A DNA stretch of 64,000 nucleotides from Paenibacillus sp. H1-7 (GTDB lineage: Bacteria > Bacillota > Bacilli > Paenibacillales > NBRC-103111): contig NZ_CP031168.1 in assembly GCF_022354825.1 (NCBI RefSeq), positions 2,729,501 through 2,793,500 on the forward strand. The letters run 5' to 3'. Position numbers and translations under genes: made by a program. Below the pieces are notes generated by a model that was not told the origin of the DNA, searched no databases, and saw only the letters and a list, made by a program, of their open reading frames with translations. Shown one piece after another: positions 1-8,897 of this stretch. How positions within the stretch are numbered: the stretch's first letter is position 1; each line of letters opens with the position of its first letter.

Positions 1-815
1 TCCTGGATAGCGAAATCATATCGGACGGTTTAGTCGAATTTAGAATCCGTAATACATATAAGCTGACCGAAAAATCAAGCTTGATTCAGGATATTATTTT
101 TTATAGCGACAGCAAGCAGGTTACATTTGAAACGATGATGAATTGGCAAGATGATCATAGATTGCTGAAGACCGTATTCGATACGAATGTTTTTGCGGAT
201 TTTGCGAGACAAGAGCTTCAATTCGGCTACATAAAGCGCCCAACAACCCGCAATACGGATATGGAAAAAGCAAAGTTTGAAGTTTGCAATCATAAATATA
301 CCGATCTTTCAGAAAACAGGTACGGCGTCACGATATTGAACGACTGTAAGTACGGCATATCCGTACATCATTCACAGGTTGCTCTGACCTTGCATAAAGG
401 CGGCTGCCGTCCGGATTTCAGGGGAGACAAGGGCGAGCATATGTGCTCCTATGCTTTTTTGCCGCATAGCAGCGGATTTGATGCAGATTCCGTAATCAAG
501 CCTGCCTATGAGTTTAATTATAAGCCGATTATGATTCCAGGTGAATGCAGCTTTGAAAAGTTTATCAGCGTTAGTGAATCCAATATCATCATTGAAGCGA
601 TCAAGCCATGCGAAGATAACGAAAAAGCTTACATAATCAGACTTTACGAAGCTGAAGGCACCTATACGAATTCAACTCTGGCGTTTAATAAGAATGTAAT
701 GAAAGCCACATTAACCAACATGCTGGAGGAAGATATCCAGGCTTTGGAGGCTAAAAACGATGTTCAGCTTACCTTTAAGCCTTTTGAGATCAAAACAATG
801 AGGATCAGCTATTAA
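1..815 (+). CDS. Alpha-mannosidase, GH38, C-terminal fragment (5' end outside window)
   Basis: The reading frame is open from the first bases of the window, so the gene begins upstream and only about 270 C-terminal residues are seen. The stretch around WQDDHRLLK, followed by FGYIKRPTTRN and the later GYGV-like segment RYGVTILNDCKYG, is typical of the C-terminal beta-sandwich part of family 38 retaining alpha-mannosidases. The catalytic barrel with the nucleophile Asp lies outside the window. GH38 enzymes remove terminal alpha-mannose from oligosaccharides. No secretion signal can be judged, but bacterial members of this type are usually cytoplasmic. An 83-base gap with a weak hairpin (825-842, no T run) separates it from the next gene on the same strand. 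Family assignment is firm; the substrate linkage is not visible. Confidence 0.85.
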   Translation, partial: LDSEIISDGLVEFRIRNTYKLTEKSSLIQDIIFYSDSKQVTFETMMNWQDDHRLLKTVFDTNVFADFARQELQFGYIKRPTTRNTDMEKAKFEVCNHKYTDLSENRYGVTILNDCKYGISVHHSQVALTLHKGGCRPDFRGDKGEHMCSYAFLPHSSGFDADSVIKPAYEFNYKPIMIPGECSFEKFISVSESNIIIEAIKPCEDNEKAYIIRLYEAEGTYTNSTLAFNKNVMKATLTNMLEEDIQALEAKNDVQLTFKPFEIKTMRISY

Positions 816-898
816 ATCGATCGGACCATTCCTGCGAATGGTTCCAGCTTTCCAGCTTTGAAGGGACGAATTAAGAAGAACCTAAGGAGGGAAAGAAC

Positions 899-3800
899 GT
901 GGAATTATTGTATAAATATGTAAACCGTAGCAACTTCACATCCGCTATTGCCCGAATTCTAGTCCTGCTCTTGATTCTGACTGCAGTACAAATCTATCCG
1001 AACGAGGCATTAGCGTCTGTGGACGGAGTCAGCATAACGCTGGGGCCGACCCCAGTTGAAAACGGGATCCATGCATGGGCGGGCGACAACCCAAACGGCT
1101 TGCTGACAGGAACGGTAGCCGGTACGACGTATTGGCAGACGAACAATAATGCCGCCAGTCCGGGCACGTATTATTTTTACATGAATGTAGATGACGCTTA
1201 TCTTCAAAACAATACCCAAGACGTTCAGATCACTGTTAAATATTTTGACGAAGGCGGCGGAAAGCTGCTGCTGAACTACGATTCGACAAGCGCAGCCTTC
1301 AAAGACGCGCCTTTGGCAGCGTACACCAATACAGGAACCTGGAAAACGCATACGTTCGAGCTGAACGATGCTGCATTTGCGAATCGAACGAACGGGGCCG
1401 ACTTTAGGATAGGGTTAGAAGGCGGTGGTGCAGGTACGAATGCTGATTTGAAAGTAGCGTCCGTAACCGTAACAAAGACGCCGTCAGTGAAAATTACGAA
1501 TATACATGTAACCGCCACGGCTACAGAGGTTGAAAAGGGCGGAACGCTTCAATTTATTGCGGAAATAACGCCAACTAATGCAACGACGCCAACCGTGACA
1601 TGGTCTGTTGTGAATCAAGATCATGAGGCCGTCACCAGTGGAACGACGATTAGCGATACCGGTCTATTAACGGTCGCAAATAATGAAACCGCTGCTTCAT
1701 TAATAGTAACCGCATCATCCACAGCCGATCAAACTATAAAAGGAACCTATTCCGTATCTGTATCGTCCGTACCCTACTACGCTTTGCTTGAGTTCAGTGA
1801 AACGGTAGTGGAAAAAGGAGTGACCTATACCAGATATAACGGGAATCCTTCTTCCGAAGCCCAGACTTTCGTAGAAGAGTATAAAGGAGATATTGTCGGG
1901 CGTATTAATACCAATAAATATCTGTATGGTACATTACCGGCAGACTCTCCCCTCAGAGGCATCGAAGACGTGATTTTTACAATTCAGTATTATGATGTTG
2001 GGTCCAATAGGCCCTATTTGGAGCTTGGCCAGAAATCAACAGGGCATGCTTACAATAACAGACACTTCATACAGCTGTATAATACGGGAGAACTAGTAAC
2101 ACTTAGAATCGTAGTAAGCGATGCGCAAATGAACAAAAAACAAAATGGCGGCGCTGATTTCAGAATATCGGCTGCCGGCGGGAATTTTTACGTAAAAAGC
2201 ATACGCATTGCCGGCGGTAAGGATACCCCTATAGATGAGACAGCTCCTCCTGTATTTGCCGAACAGACTCCAAGTAATAACATGATTGGAAAAACGGTTT
2301 CCGGTTACCAAATGTGGTTTGCTGCTACTGAAACCAATACAGGATGGGTTCATTGGGGCTCCGGAGCAAGGCCTGGAGTTGGAAAGCTTAATGTTGAACT
2401 TTGGCCGGATGTAAGAGAATATCCCGACACGGCTCTTTTCAATACAGATTTTGATAACCTGGAAAACGGAGAACAAGCTAAGCTGTTTACATCTAAGAAT
2501 AAAGACGTGGTGGATCTGCATGCTTCTTGGTTGCGTGATTATGGCATAGACGGGTTAGCAGTTCAGCGATTTTATAACGAAACACAGGTCTCTGAAATTC
2601 CGGTAAAAAATCATATTAACCTGGTTCAAGAGGCGGCTGAAAAGTATAACAAGCTTTTCTATGTCATGTATGATATGTCAGGGTCCGGAAGTGCAGGGGA
2701 CGCAGCAATAGAAAGAATCAAGAAAGATTGGGTTTATAATATCGAACGAAAAGGCATTGTAAGCTCAACGAGCTATGCCCATGCCAATGGTAAGCCGGTG
2801 GTCTGCTTATGGGGTCTTGCGGGAAATAATCCGACAAGATATCCGAGCGCCGAAGTGGCGCTGACTCTTATTCACTGGTTCCAAGACAGGGGCTACTATG
2901 TTATTGGAGGGTTACCTGATAATACATGGGCGTCGGTAACAAATGATTATGCCGAGGTTTATCAGTCCATTGACATGGCTTCTCCTTGGACGGTAGGACG
3001 GTTCTCAGGCACAGAGGGCGCCAAAAACTGGTGGAAGCGGTTAGATACCGAGCTGGCTTATTGCGAGAAATACGGAGTAGACTTCCAGCCAGTTATTTTC
3101 CCTGGATTTGCATGGTCGAACATGAGGAAAGGAGTCAACTCGCCGCCGCTTGAGATACCTAGAGACAGCGGAGATTTCATGTGGACCCAAGCGGCGCTTT
3201 TAAGAGAACATGGATTAAAGTCCATGTATATAGCAATGTTTGACGAGTATGACGAAGGCACTGCAATTATGAAAGGTGCTGAAGATTCCTATATGATACC
3301 GAAAGGCGAGCAGTATGTTTATACACATGCATCAGAAGGTACATGGCTTTCATCCGATTATTATTTGCGGCTGGCAGGAGCCATCGCTAATTTATCTAAA
3401 CGTGATATAACCGAGGATAACCCTGTAAGCTATGTGGTACCGGTCGAGCATTCGACAGGCCCTGTTTATTGGCGGAACGGCTTTGAAAAACGCGTAGCTA
3501 TGGGCGGGGAGCTGACCAACGTTGACGTAGGTATATACAATCCCGATGATGCGAATGAACGTGATAATCCGGCCATTTTGAAGCGGCAACATACGGATCT
3601 TGCTTCAGATTCCTTTGCCATAGAAAAAGATACTTATAATAGAGGAGCGTATTCTTTCCGATTCAACGGTACATCGGAAGGCCGCTCAGAAAACTCTCAA
3701 CTTTATGCGCGAATTGCGCCAACGAAAATAAAAGTTCAAAAAAATCTAGAGCTTTCTTATTTTATGAAACCAGAAAATGACTTAGGCCGGCATGTTTTCA

Positions 3801-4618
3801 TTGATCTGTTGTTTGATGACGGTACTTATTTGAGCGACACGTATGGTTTTGACGGCAAAAATGCCAAAGGTAAAGTAGGGGAATGGGAGGAATTAACTTA
3901 TTACGTAAACTCTTCTTTTGCAGGCAAGACGATAGTCGCTGTTATAGCCGCGTACGATAACGCTGCAGAAGGTGAATTTACGGCTTATATAGACGACATC
4001 ACGATTCAATCAGCACCTCCGATGCTGAATCTAAGTCCTGCCGTACCTGACGGAAGCAACGGATGGTATACGTCGAATGTAACGGTAAGCTTATCAGAAA
4101 GCGACAATATGGCCGGTGTGGTGAAATTCGAATACCAAGTAAATAACGGGCCTTGGACTGCCTACACTGGAACCCTGCCAGCCTTCGGTGACGGGCTGTA
4201 TACCATCCATTATCGCGGTACGGATCAAGCAGGCCATGTAAAAGTGACTCAAACTGTAGAGTTTAAGATTGACAAAACGGCACCATCGCTATCCGTTCAA
4301 TTGGATAAAACGTCGATATGGCCGCCGAATAATCAAATGGTCGTTATCGATGCAGCACTTCATCCGAACGATACGGGATCAGGCGTTGCTTCTGTGGAGT
4401 TAACCTCCATTACGAGCAACGAGCCTGCTGGCAGTCAAGATGATATTGCAGCCGATTTGGGCACTGCAGCTACATCCTTTAGTTTACGCGCTGCAAGGCT
4501 GGGTACAGGATCGGGGCGTATTTACACAATCAAGTATACGATAACCGATAAAGCAGGCAACCAAGCGGTTACTACTTCAACCGTCACAGTGCCTCATGAT
4601 CAATCAGGAAATCATTAG
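899..4618 (+). CDS. Secreted multi-domain GH71/GH99-like glycoside hydrolase
   Basis: A 1239-residue secreted protein starting at GTG 899 behind AAGGAGG. Residues 1-40 form a signal peptide ending near ALAS. Residues about 45-195 resemble a carbohydrate-binding beta-sandwich, and about 197-290 a Big_2 bacterial Ig domain (KITNIHVTATATEVEKGG). After another beta-sandwich the catalytic module spans about 460-840. It resembles GH71/GH99-like proteins: VSGYQMWFAATE at its start and FDEYDEGT at 781-788. The two glutamates E783 and E786 have the same spacing as the catalytic pair of GH99 endo-mannosidases (NEWxEGT motif). Residues about 900-1035 look like another binding domain, and 1040-1140 an OmpL47-type beta-sandwich (NGWYTSNV ... 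IDKTAP). No SLH or sortase signal is seen. It follows a GH38 mannosidase gene, so action on a mannose-containing glycan is plausible but unproven. A bidirectional terminator follows. Confidence 0.7.
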   Translation: MELLYKYVNRSNFTSAIARILVLLLILTAVQIYPNEALASVDGVSITLGPTPVENGIHAWAGDNPNGLLTGTVAGTTYWQTNNNAASPGTYYFYMNVDDAYLQNNTQDVQITVKYFDEGGGKLLLNYDSTSAAFKDAPLAAYTNTGTWKTHTFELNDAAFANRTNGADFRIGLEGGGAGTNADLKVASVTVTKTPSVKITNIHVTATATEVEKGGTLQFIAEITPTNATTPTVTWSVVNQDHEAVTSGTTISDTGLLTVANNETAASLIVTASSTADQTIKGTYSVSVSSVPYYALLEFSETVVEKGVTYTRYNGNPSSEAQTFVEEYKGDIVGRINTNKYLYGTLPADSPLRGIEDVIFTIQYYDVGSNRPYLELGQKSTGHAYNNRHFIQLYNTGELVTLRIVVSDAQMNKKQNGGADFRISAAGGNFYVKSIRIAGGKDTPIDETAPPVFAEQTPSNNMIGKTVSGYQMWFAATETNTGWVHWGSGARPGVGKLNVELWPDVREYPDTALFNTDFDNLENGEQAKLFTSKNKDVVDLHASWLRDYGIDGLAVQRFYNETQVSEIPVKNHINLVQEAAEKYNKLFYVMYDMSGSGSAGDAAIERIKKDWVYNIERKGIVSSTSYAHANGKPVVCLWGLAGNNPTRYPSAEVALTLIHWFQDRGYYVIGGLPDNTWASVTNDYAEVYQSIDMASPWTVGRFSGTEGAKNWWKRLDTELAYCEKYGVDFQPVIFPGFAWSNMRKGVNSPPLEIPRDSGDFMWTQAALLREHGLKSMYIAMFDEYDEGTAIMKGAEDSYMIPKGEQYVYTHASEGTWLSSDYYLRLAGAIANLSKRDITEDNPVSYVVPVEHSTGPVYWRNGFEKRVAMGGELTNVDVGIYNPDDANERDNPAILKRQHTDLASDSFAIEKDTYNRGAYSFRFNGTSEGRSENSQLYARIAPTKIKVQKNLELSYFMKPENDLGRHVFIDLLFDDGTYLSDTYGFDGKNAKGKVGEWEELTYYVNSSFAGKTIVAVIAAYDNAAEGEFTAYIDDITIQSAPPMLNLSPAVPDGSNGWYTSNVTVSLSESDNMAGVVKFEYQVNNGPWTAYTGTLPAFGDGLYTIHYRGTDQAGHVKVTQTVEFKIDKTAPSLSVQLDKTSIWPPNNQMVVIDAALHPNDTGSGVASVELTSITSNEPAGSQDDIAADLGTAATSFSLRAARLGTGSGRIYTIKYTITDKAGNQAVTTSTVTVPHDQSGNH

Positions 4619-4646
4619 TTCATTGTACACAAGCTTTAAACCGAAA

Positions 4647-4681
4647 GAAGATGGCTCCTGTATTTGTCAGGAGCCATCTTC
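4647..4681. terminator. Bidirectional rho-independent terminator
   Basis: A perfect 14-base stem (GAAGATGGCTCCTG and its complement) closes a 7-base loop and is flanked by A-rich and T-rich sequence on both sides. It lies between two convergent genes, the GH71/99-like enzyme on the plus strand and the MFS transporter on the minus strand, and can end both transcripts. Confidence 0.9.
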
Positions 4682-4710
4682 TTAATTGATTCTGAAACGC
4701 TTCGTCACAA

Positions 4711-5904
4711 TTAACGCGCCTTCCGGTCGGATCGGTAACAGACGATGCTTAGAATCAGAGCTGAGGCAACTAGCAGCGCTCCGACCCAAGGCAACGAGGT
4801 GATAGACAGGTGAGTAATCACCGTACCACCAATGAAAGCGCCGGTGGCGTTTCCCAAATTGCCGGCGGAGTGACTGGTCGTCGAGGCCAACGCCGGCGCC
4901 GATTGCGCCAAGCTCATGATGCGCACCTGCATGCCGGGGAATACGGCAAAGGATGCGGCGCCCCAGAGGAAAATGGTCACCACCGAAGCAATCGGGCTGT
5001 GGACCGTAAATGTAAAGAAGGTAAGAAGCACGCAGATGGTCAAATAAATGCCGATAATGGAAGGCATCAGCTTCCAATCCGCAAGCTTGCCGCCGATGAT
5101 GTTGCCGATGGTCACGCCGCAGCCGAATAAAACGAGTATCCATGTGACGCTATGCTCGGCAAAACCGGTAACTTGCACAAGCAGCGGGGTAATGTACGTA
5201 AATACGGCGAACAAACCGGCATTCCCGAGCACCGCGATCAGTAGGAAGAGCAGCAGCTTGTGGCTTGTGAGTGCCGAAATTTGCTGCATGACGCTTACGG
5301 GCTTATCCTGCCGCATTTGCGGTATGAACATCAGGATTCCGACCAGGGTAATGGCTCCCATGACGGCAATCGTGGCGAAGGAAGCCCGCCAGCCCAAATG
5401 CTGGCCGATGAAGGTACCCAACGGGACGCCGATAATATTGGCGATAGTTAGACCGGCCATCATGATCGACACAGCGCCGGCTTGTTTATCCGGAGATACC
5501 AGCTTGGAAGCAATAACGGCGCCCACGCCGAAAAAGGTTCCATGCGTCAGGGCGGTGATTAAGCGGGCTCCCATCAGCACCGTATAGTTCGGAGCTGCGA
5601 CGGAAAGGATATTTCCCGCAATAAATAAGAGCATCAGAAAGACTAGCAGTTTCTTTTGCGGAATTTTGTGGGTCAGCACCGTCAGAATCGGGGCTCCAAC
5701 GGCAACGCCGAGCGCGTACATCGTAATGAGCTGGCCGGCGGCCGAGATGCTGACACCTAGATCGGCAGCGACGTTGGGTAATAGACCCATAATGACGAAC
5801 TCCGTCATCCCGATGGCAAAGGCACCCATGGTTAAGGATATCAATGATATGGGGAATGGTTTTTTCGAAGCTTCATTCCTGATCTGGGTTTGTGTTAATT
5901 CCAT
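4711..5904 (-). CDS. MFS transporter, drug:H+ antiporter-1 type (YdhP/AraJ/PbuE-like)
   Basis: A 397-residue membrane protein with about 12 hydrophobic segments. The N-terminal signature FAIGMTEFVIMGLLPNVAADL, the motif-A-like loop after TM2 (TVLTHKIPQKKLLVF) and the TM5 segment GVPLGTFIGQHLGWRASF are typical of the AraJ/YdhP/PbuE branch of the DHA1 exporters, whose members move sugars, purine bases or drugs out of the cell. The ATG at 5902-5904 is preceded on the minus strand by GGAAGGTGAT. It is transcribed divergently from the lacI-type gene. An operator-like sequence at 6045-6057 could place it under that regulator. The substrate cannot be read from the sequence. Confidence 0.85.
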   Translation of the reverse strand: MELTQTQIRNEASKKPFPISLISLTMGAFAIGMTEFVIMGLLPNVAADLGVSISAAGQLITMYALGVAVGAPILTVLTHKIPQKKLLVFLMLLFIAGNILSVAAPNYTVLMGARLITALTHGTFFGVGAVIASKLVSPDKQAGAVSIMMAGLTIANIIGVPLGTFIGQHLGWRASFATIAVMGAITLVGILMFIPQMRQDKPVSVMQQISALTSHKLLLFLLIAVLGNAGLFAVFTYITPLLVQVTGFAEHSVTWILVLFGCGVTIGNIIGGKLADWKLMPSIIGIYLTICVLLTFFTFTVHSPIASVVTIFLWGAASFAVFPGMQVRIMSLAQSAPALASTTSHSAGNLGNATGAFIGGTVITHLSITSLPWVGALLVASALILSIVCYRSDRKAR

Positions 5905-6044
5905 GAGGTTATGATCACCTTCCGTTGTAAATAAAATGAAAGCTTCAAGGAGGACCTGTGAATGCTAAATCGAACTGTTCCATCTTATTATTATTTCTGG
6001 CAATGAATCAAGAGTTTTCTGCAAAACTTACAAGAAACTTAACC

Positions 6045-6057
6045 TTGAAACGTTTAC
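6045..6057. promoter_or_regulatory. Possible third LacI-type operator between divergent genes
   Basis: TGAAACGTTTACA shares the AAACGTTTA core of the two perfect operators found 75 and 105 bases further right. It lies between the MFS gene and the lacI-type gene, nearer the MFS side, so it could bring the exporter under the same repressor or support looping. It is one base too short for a standard cre site. The core is common in AT-rich DNA, so this is only a suggestion. Confidence 0.35.
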
Positions 6058-6111
6058 ATTGGAAAACCGAAATGGATAGTTCATTAATTCGCCTTAGCTT
6101 CCATTTTTTTC

Positions 6112-6163
6112 TTGACATGTTAAACGTTTAAGCATAATCTAATAAGTGTGTTAAACGTTTAAC
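6112..6163 (+). promoter_or_regulatory. Promoter with two LacI-family operators (autoregulation)
   Basis: A consensus -35 box TTGACA (6112-6117) is followed by a -10 candidate (CATAAT 6133-6138 or TAATCT 6135-6140). The palindrome TTAAACGTTTAA occurs twice: at 6120-6131 between the -35 and -10 boxes, and at 6151-6162 just downstream, where it extends to the perfect 14-base GTTAAACGTTTAAC (6150-6163). The centres are 31 bases apart, about three helical turns, so two dimers could bind the same face. Since the next gene encodes a LacI-family protein, autorepression is the simplest reading. Confidence 0.75.
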
Positions 6164-6183
6164 AAAGTGGAGATGAATTGCTG

Positions 6184-7212
6184 ATGAGTAAGACCAAACA
6201 AGTCACCATAGTCGATGTAGCGGAATTTGCAGGTGTCTCAATTGCAACCGTTTCCAATGTCCTCAACCGAGGTGGAATTCGAACATCTAGAGAAACGATT
6301 CGTAAGGTTGAATTGGCAGCCGATGAACTGGGCTACCGGCGAAACATAATGGCAGCGGGGTTAAGTCGAAAGAAAACATTTGAAATCGGTCTCATTATAC
6401 CAGGCTTTAAGAGCATCTATGGTATGTTAGCAGAGCATTTGCAGCTAGAAGCGCACCATGCCGGCTACCATCTGACCGTTTTTTCTTCCAACGGGCTGAA
6501 CCCTGACATTGAGCGAAGACATCTGGAAGTACTGTTACAGCGAAGAGTAGACGGTCTCATTTGCCATGGCTTGGCCATGGGGATGGAGGCTACCAGATCC
6601 ATTGTGAATCAAGGCACCCCCTTGGTATTGATTAACGGCTGGAGCTGGCCTGAGGATATTTCGATCGGCTCGGTTAATCTGGGAATTGCCGGTGCCTGCG
6701 AGCAATCATGCAAGGTTCTGGCTGATCGAGGGTGTACCATGCTCTGTTATGTAGGGCACAAAGGCTCAAAGATTATCGATGAACGGCGGCGGCTTGGTTT
6801 TGGGGATGGAATCGATAAATATGGAAGCGGTTTACTTCATGAATCTACGGATATTCAAGAGTTGGATTATGAGCGTTATTTGACGGATTTGGTACAGCGG
6901 CATTCGGGGCGAATCGGTATCATTGCCTTTGACGATAATATTGCATTGAAGCTGTTGTCCGCTGCGAACAAACTGCACATTCCTATTCCCGAGCGTTTGA
7001 TGCTGATTGGTGTTAATAACGATTACATAGCCATTAACAGCTATCCGGGAATTTCAAGCTGGGAAATACCCTATATGGATCAAGCCCAGTCGGTCATTCA
7101 TAAATTGATTAACAAGCTCGAAGGAAGATCAAAGGAGGATGAGGTTCGAGAAATGGAAGTGCCTCTTACGTTCGTTGAGCGAGAAACAACCAAATTACCG
7201 GAAGGGTTATAG
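6184..7212 (+). CDS. LacI/GalR-family transcriptional regulator
   Basis: About 342 residues. The N-terminal LacI helix-turn-helix reads VTIVDVAEFAGVSIATVSNVLNR, followed by the hinge helix region, and the remainder is a periplasmic-binding-protein-like effector domain (GLIIPGFKSIYG ... DDNIALKLLSAA). An in-frame TTG lies at 6178, but ATG 6184 behind GTGGAG (6167-6172) gives a standard start. Such proteins bind palindromic operators and release them on binding a sugar or nucleoside. Two matching palindromes overlap its own promoter. The divergent MFS exporter and possibly the binding protein downstream are candidate targets. The effector is unknown. Confidence 0.88.
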   Translation: MSKTKQVTIVDVAEFAGVSIATVSNVLNRGGIRTSRETIRKVELAADELGYRRNIMAAGLSRKKTFEIGLIIPGFKSIYGMLAEHLQLEAHHAGYHLTVFSSNGLNPDIERRHLEVLLQRRVDGLICHGLAMGMEATRSIVNQGTPLVLINGWSWPEDISIGSVNLGIAGACEQSCKVLADRGCTMLCYVGHKGSKIIDERRRLGFGDGIDKYGSGLLHESTDIQELDYERYLTDLVQRHSGRIGIIAFDDNIALKLLSAANKLHIPIPERLMLIGVNNDYIAINSYPGISSWEIPYMDQAQSVIHKLINKLEGRSKEDEVREMEVPLTFVERETTKLPEGL

Positions 7213-7520
7213 CTACCTACGAAAAGATGTTGCGGCGGTGTAGGGGAATGCTTCAAGCTAGTGCAGACTCATATACCGTCTCCCAACAACGGACGCAGGA
7301 AAGCTGCAGCTGAAGGCAGTGACTGGTAATCGTTCTAAGGAGGATGATGCAATCAGGTGGAGAAAGCGGAGGCTTGGCTTCGTCGCAACGCTCTTTGAAT
7401 ACGGTTACATATCTTATAGTGATTGGTAAATATTCCCATATGACACAGGCAAGCTCAAATGGAAGACGATGAGATGAAATGAGATGTAATGAATCAAGAG
7501 GATATATAAGGAGGATTTCC
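7213..7520. other. Intergenic region, 308 bases
   Basis: No convincing gene. An AAGGAGG at 7337-7343 directly abuts a 42-codon open frame (7344-7472), but the spacing is too short for efficient initiation and the peptide resembles nothing I know. No clear sigma-A promoter with a 16-18 base spacer, no terminator and no operator matching the upstream LacI sites was found. The promoter of the binding-protein gene should lie here. Confidence 0.4.
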
Positions 7521-8849
7521 ATGAGACAGAAGAAGAACTGGACCATTCGTTTGACGATGCTCACGACTTTATCTCTAGTAGCGGGGGGCTGCAGCAGCTC
7601 CGGGACGCCAACCCAAGGCAAAGTAGAGGAAGCCAAGAAAAATACGGAGCCGGTAGAGCTTGTATTTTATTCCGTGAGTAAGGATTCCGAGGAGAACTTT
7701 AACGAGCGATTCGGTAACGCAATCCGCAAAAAGTTTCCGAACTACACCATTAAATATATTCAGCGTGTACCGAACAGTACGGATTTGCAGCAGCTGTTGA
7801 CCTCCGGCGCTCAAATCGATATTCAGTGGGATTCCATTGCATCGTTCACTAGCTCCGTACTCGACAGCGGAACGGCGTTCGATATGATGGATTTGATTAA
7901 GCAGCATAACGTCGACTTGAACCGTTTCGAATCGAGCATGATCGATTCACTGAAGAAGACGTCCGGCGGGGGAATTTACGGTTTGCCGCTTTATAATGAC
8001 CGAATGGCCCTCTATTACAATAAAGATCTCTTTGATAAGTTTGGCGTGCCTTATCCTAAGGATGGAATGACCTGGGATGAAATCATCGAGCTTTCGAACC
8101 AAGTGACCCGGGAAGAGAGCGGTGTTATCTACACGGGCTTATCCCCATCCCTGAACCAAGTATTCGTTTCCAATCAATTCTCACTTCCGCTTGTAGATAG
8201 CTCCACCAATAAAGCTACGATCAATAACGACACTTGGAAAAAAGTCATCGATACGATGCTAATCCGCCCTACGCAAAATAATATCTACAAGAAAAAAATT
8301 GAGCAATCGAAAGGCAAAATTCCTGATTCCAACACCTTCGTCAAGGAGAAAACATTAGCCATGTATACAGCCTCTCCTTTGCTGGCGGTAGTATTTGCCC
8401 AGGATATGGCTTCGATGAACTGGGATGTGGTTACCTTCCCTACATTCAAGGAGCTGCCAGGCGTCGGCGCGCAAGCCTATCCGGGAGTGATCTCCGTGAC
8501 GAAGATGTCTAAGAATAAAGATGCCGCAATGGAGGTTATCAAGTTCCTCACATCCGATGAGTATCAGCTGGAAGCTTCCAAGAACGGGATCATGACCGTA
8601 TTGAAGGACGAGACGATTCAGAAAACACTTGGGCAAAATTCAGCGTACAAGGACAAAAATTTCTCGGCGTTCTTCTCCAAATTTCCGGCAATGGCAGAAA
8701 AAACAGTGAGTGAAAGCAAAGCCGGAGTGTTAGGAAAATATACGACAAATGCGATGAAAGTAGTCAACGGAGAGATGGACATCAATACTATGCTTCGTAC
8801 AACCGAAGAAGAAGTAAACAATGCGCTGCAATCCGCGAGTGCGAAGTAG
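7521..8849 (+). CDS. Orphan sugar-binding lipoprotein of a CUT1-type ABC importer
   Basis: ATG 7521 behind AAGGAGG (7508-7514) gives 442 residues; an upstream in-frame ATG at 7479 lacks a ribosome site. The signal peptide ends in a lipobox-like AGGC, with the lipidated Cys at residue 24. The rest is a family-1 extracellular solute-binding fold: GIYGLPLYNDRMALYYNKDLFDKFGVPYPK is the typical first hinge segment, and KDAAMEVIKFLTSDEYQ is typical of the C-terminal lobe. It should capture an oligosaccharide at the outer membrane face for import. No permease or ATPase gene is adjacent, so it must work with a transporter encoded elsewhere or act as a sensor partner. It lies upstream of the FGE-like protein and the PL9 lyase, which suggests a pectin-derived ligand. 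Confidence 0.85.
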   Translation: MRQKKNWTIRLTMLTTLSLVAGGCSSSGTPTQGKVEEAKKNTEPVELVFYSVSKDSEENFNERFGNAIRKKFPNYTIKYIQRVPNSTDLQQLLTSGAQIDIQWDSIASFTSSVLDSGTAFDMMDLIKQHNVDLNRFESSMIDSLKKTSGGGIYGLPLYNDRMALYYNKDLFDKFGVPYPKDGMTWDEIIELSNQVTREESGVIYTGLSPSLNQVFVSNQFSLPLVDSSTNKATINNDTWKKVIDTMLIRPTQNNIYKKKIEQSKGKIPDSNTFVKEKTLAMYTASPLLAVVFAQDMASMNWDVVTFPTFKELPGVGAQAYPGVISVTKMSKNKDAAMEVIKFLTSDEYQLEASKNGIMTVLKDETIQKTLGQNSAYKDKNFSAFFSKFPAMAEKTVSESKAGVLGKYTTNAMKVVNGEMDINTMLRTTEEEVNNALQSASAK

Positions 8850-8897
8850 GAGAGGAGGGGATAATACCTATGACACGAACGCAATAGGAAGGTGCCT

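Noticed and set aside
7344..7472. 42-codon open frame after AAGGAGG before the binding-protein gene
   Set aside because: The ribosome site abuts the start codon with no spacer and the peptide resembles no known leader; left as an unexplained feature of the gap.
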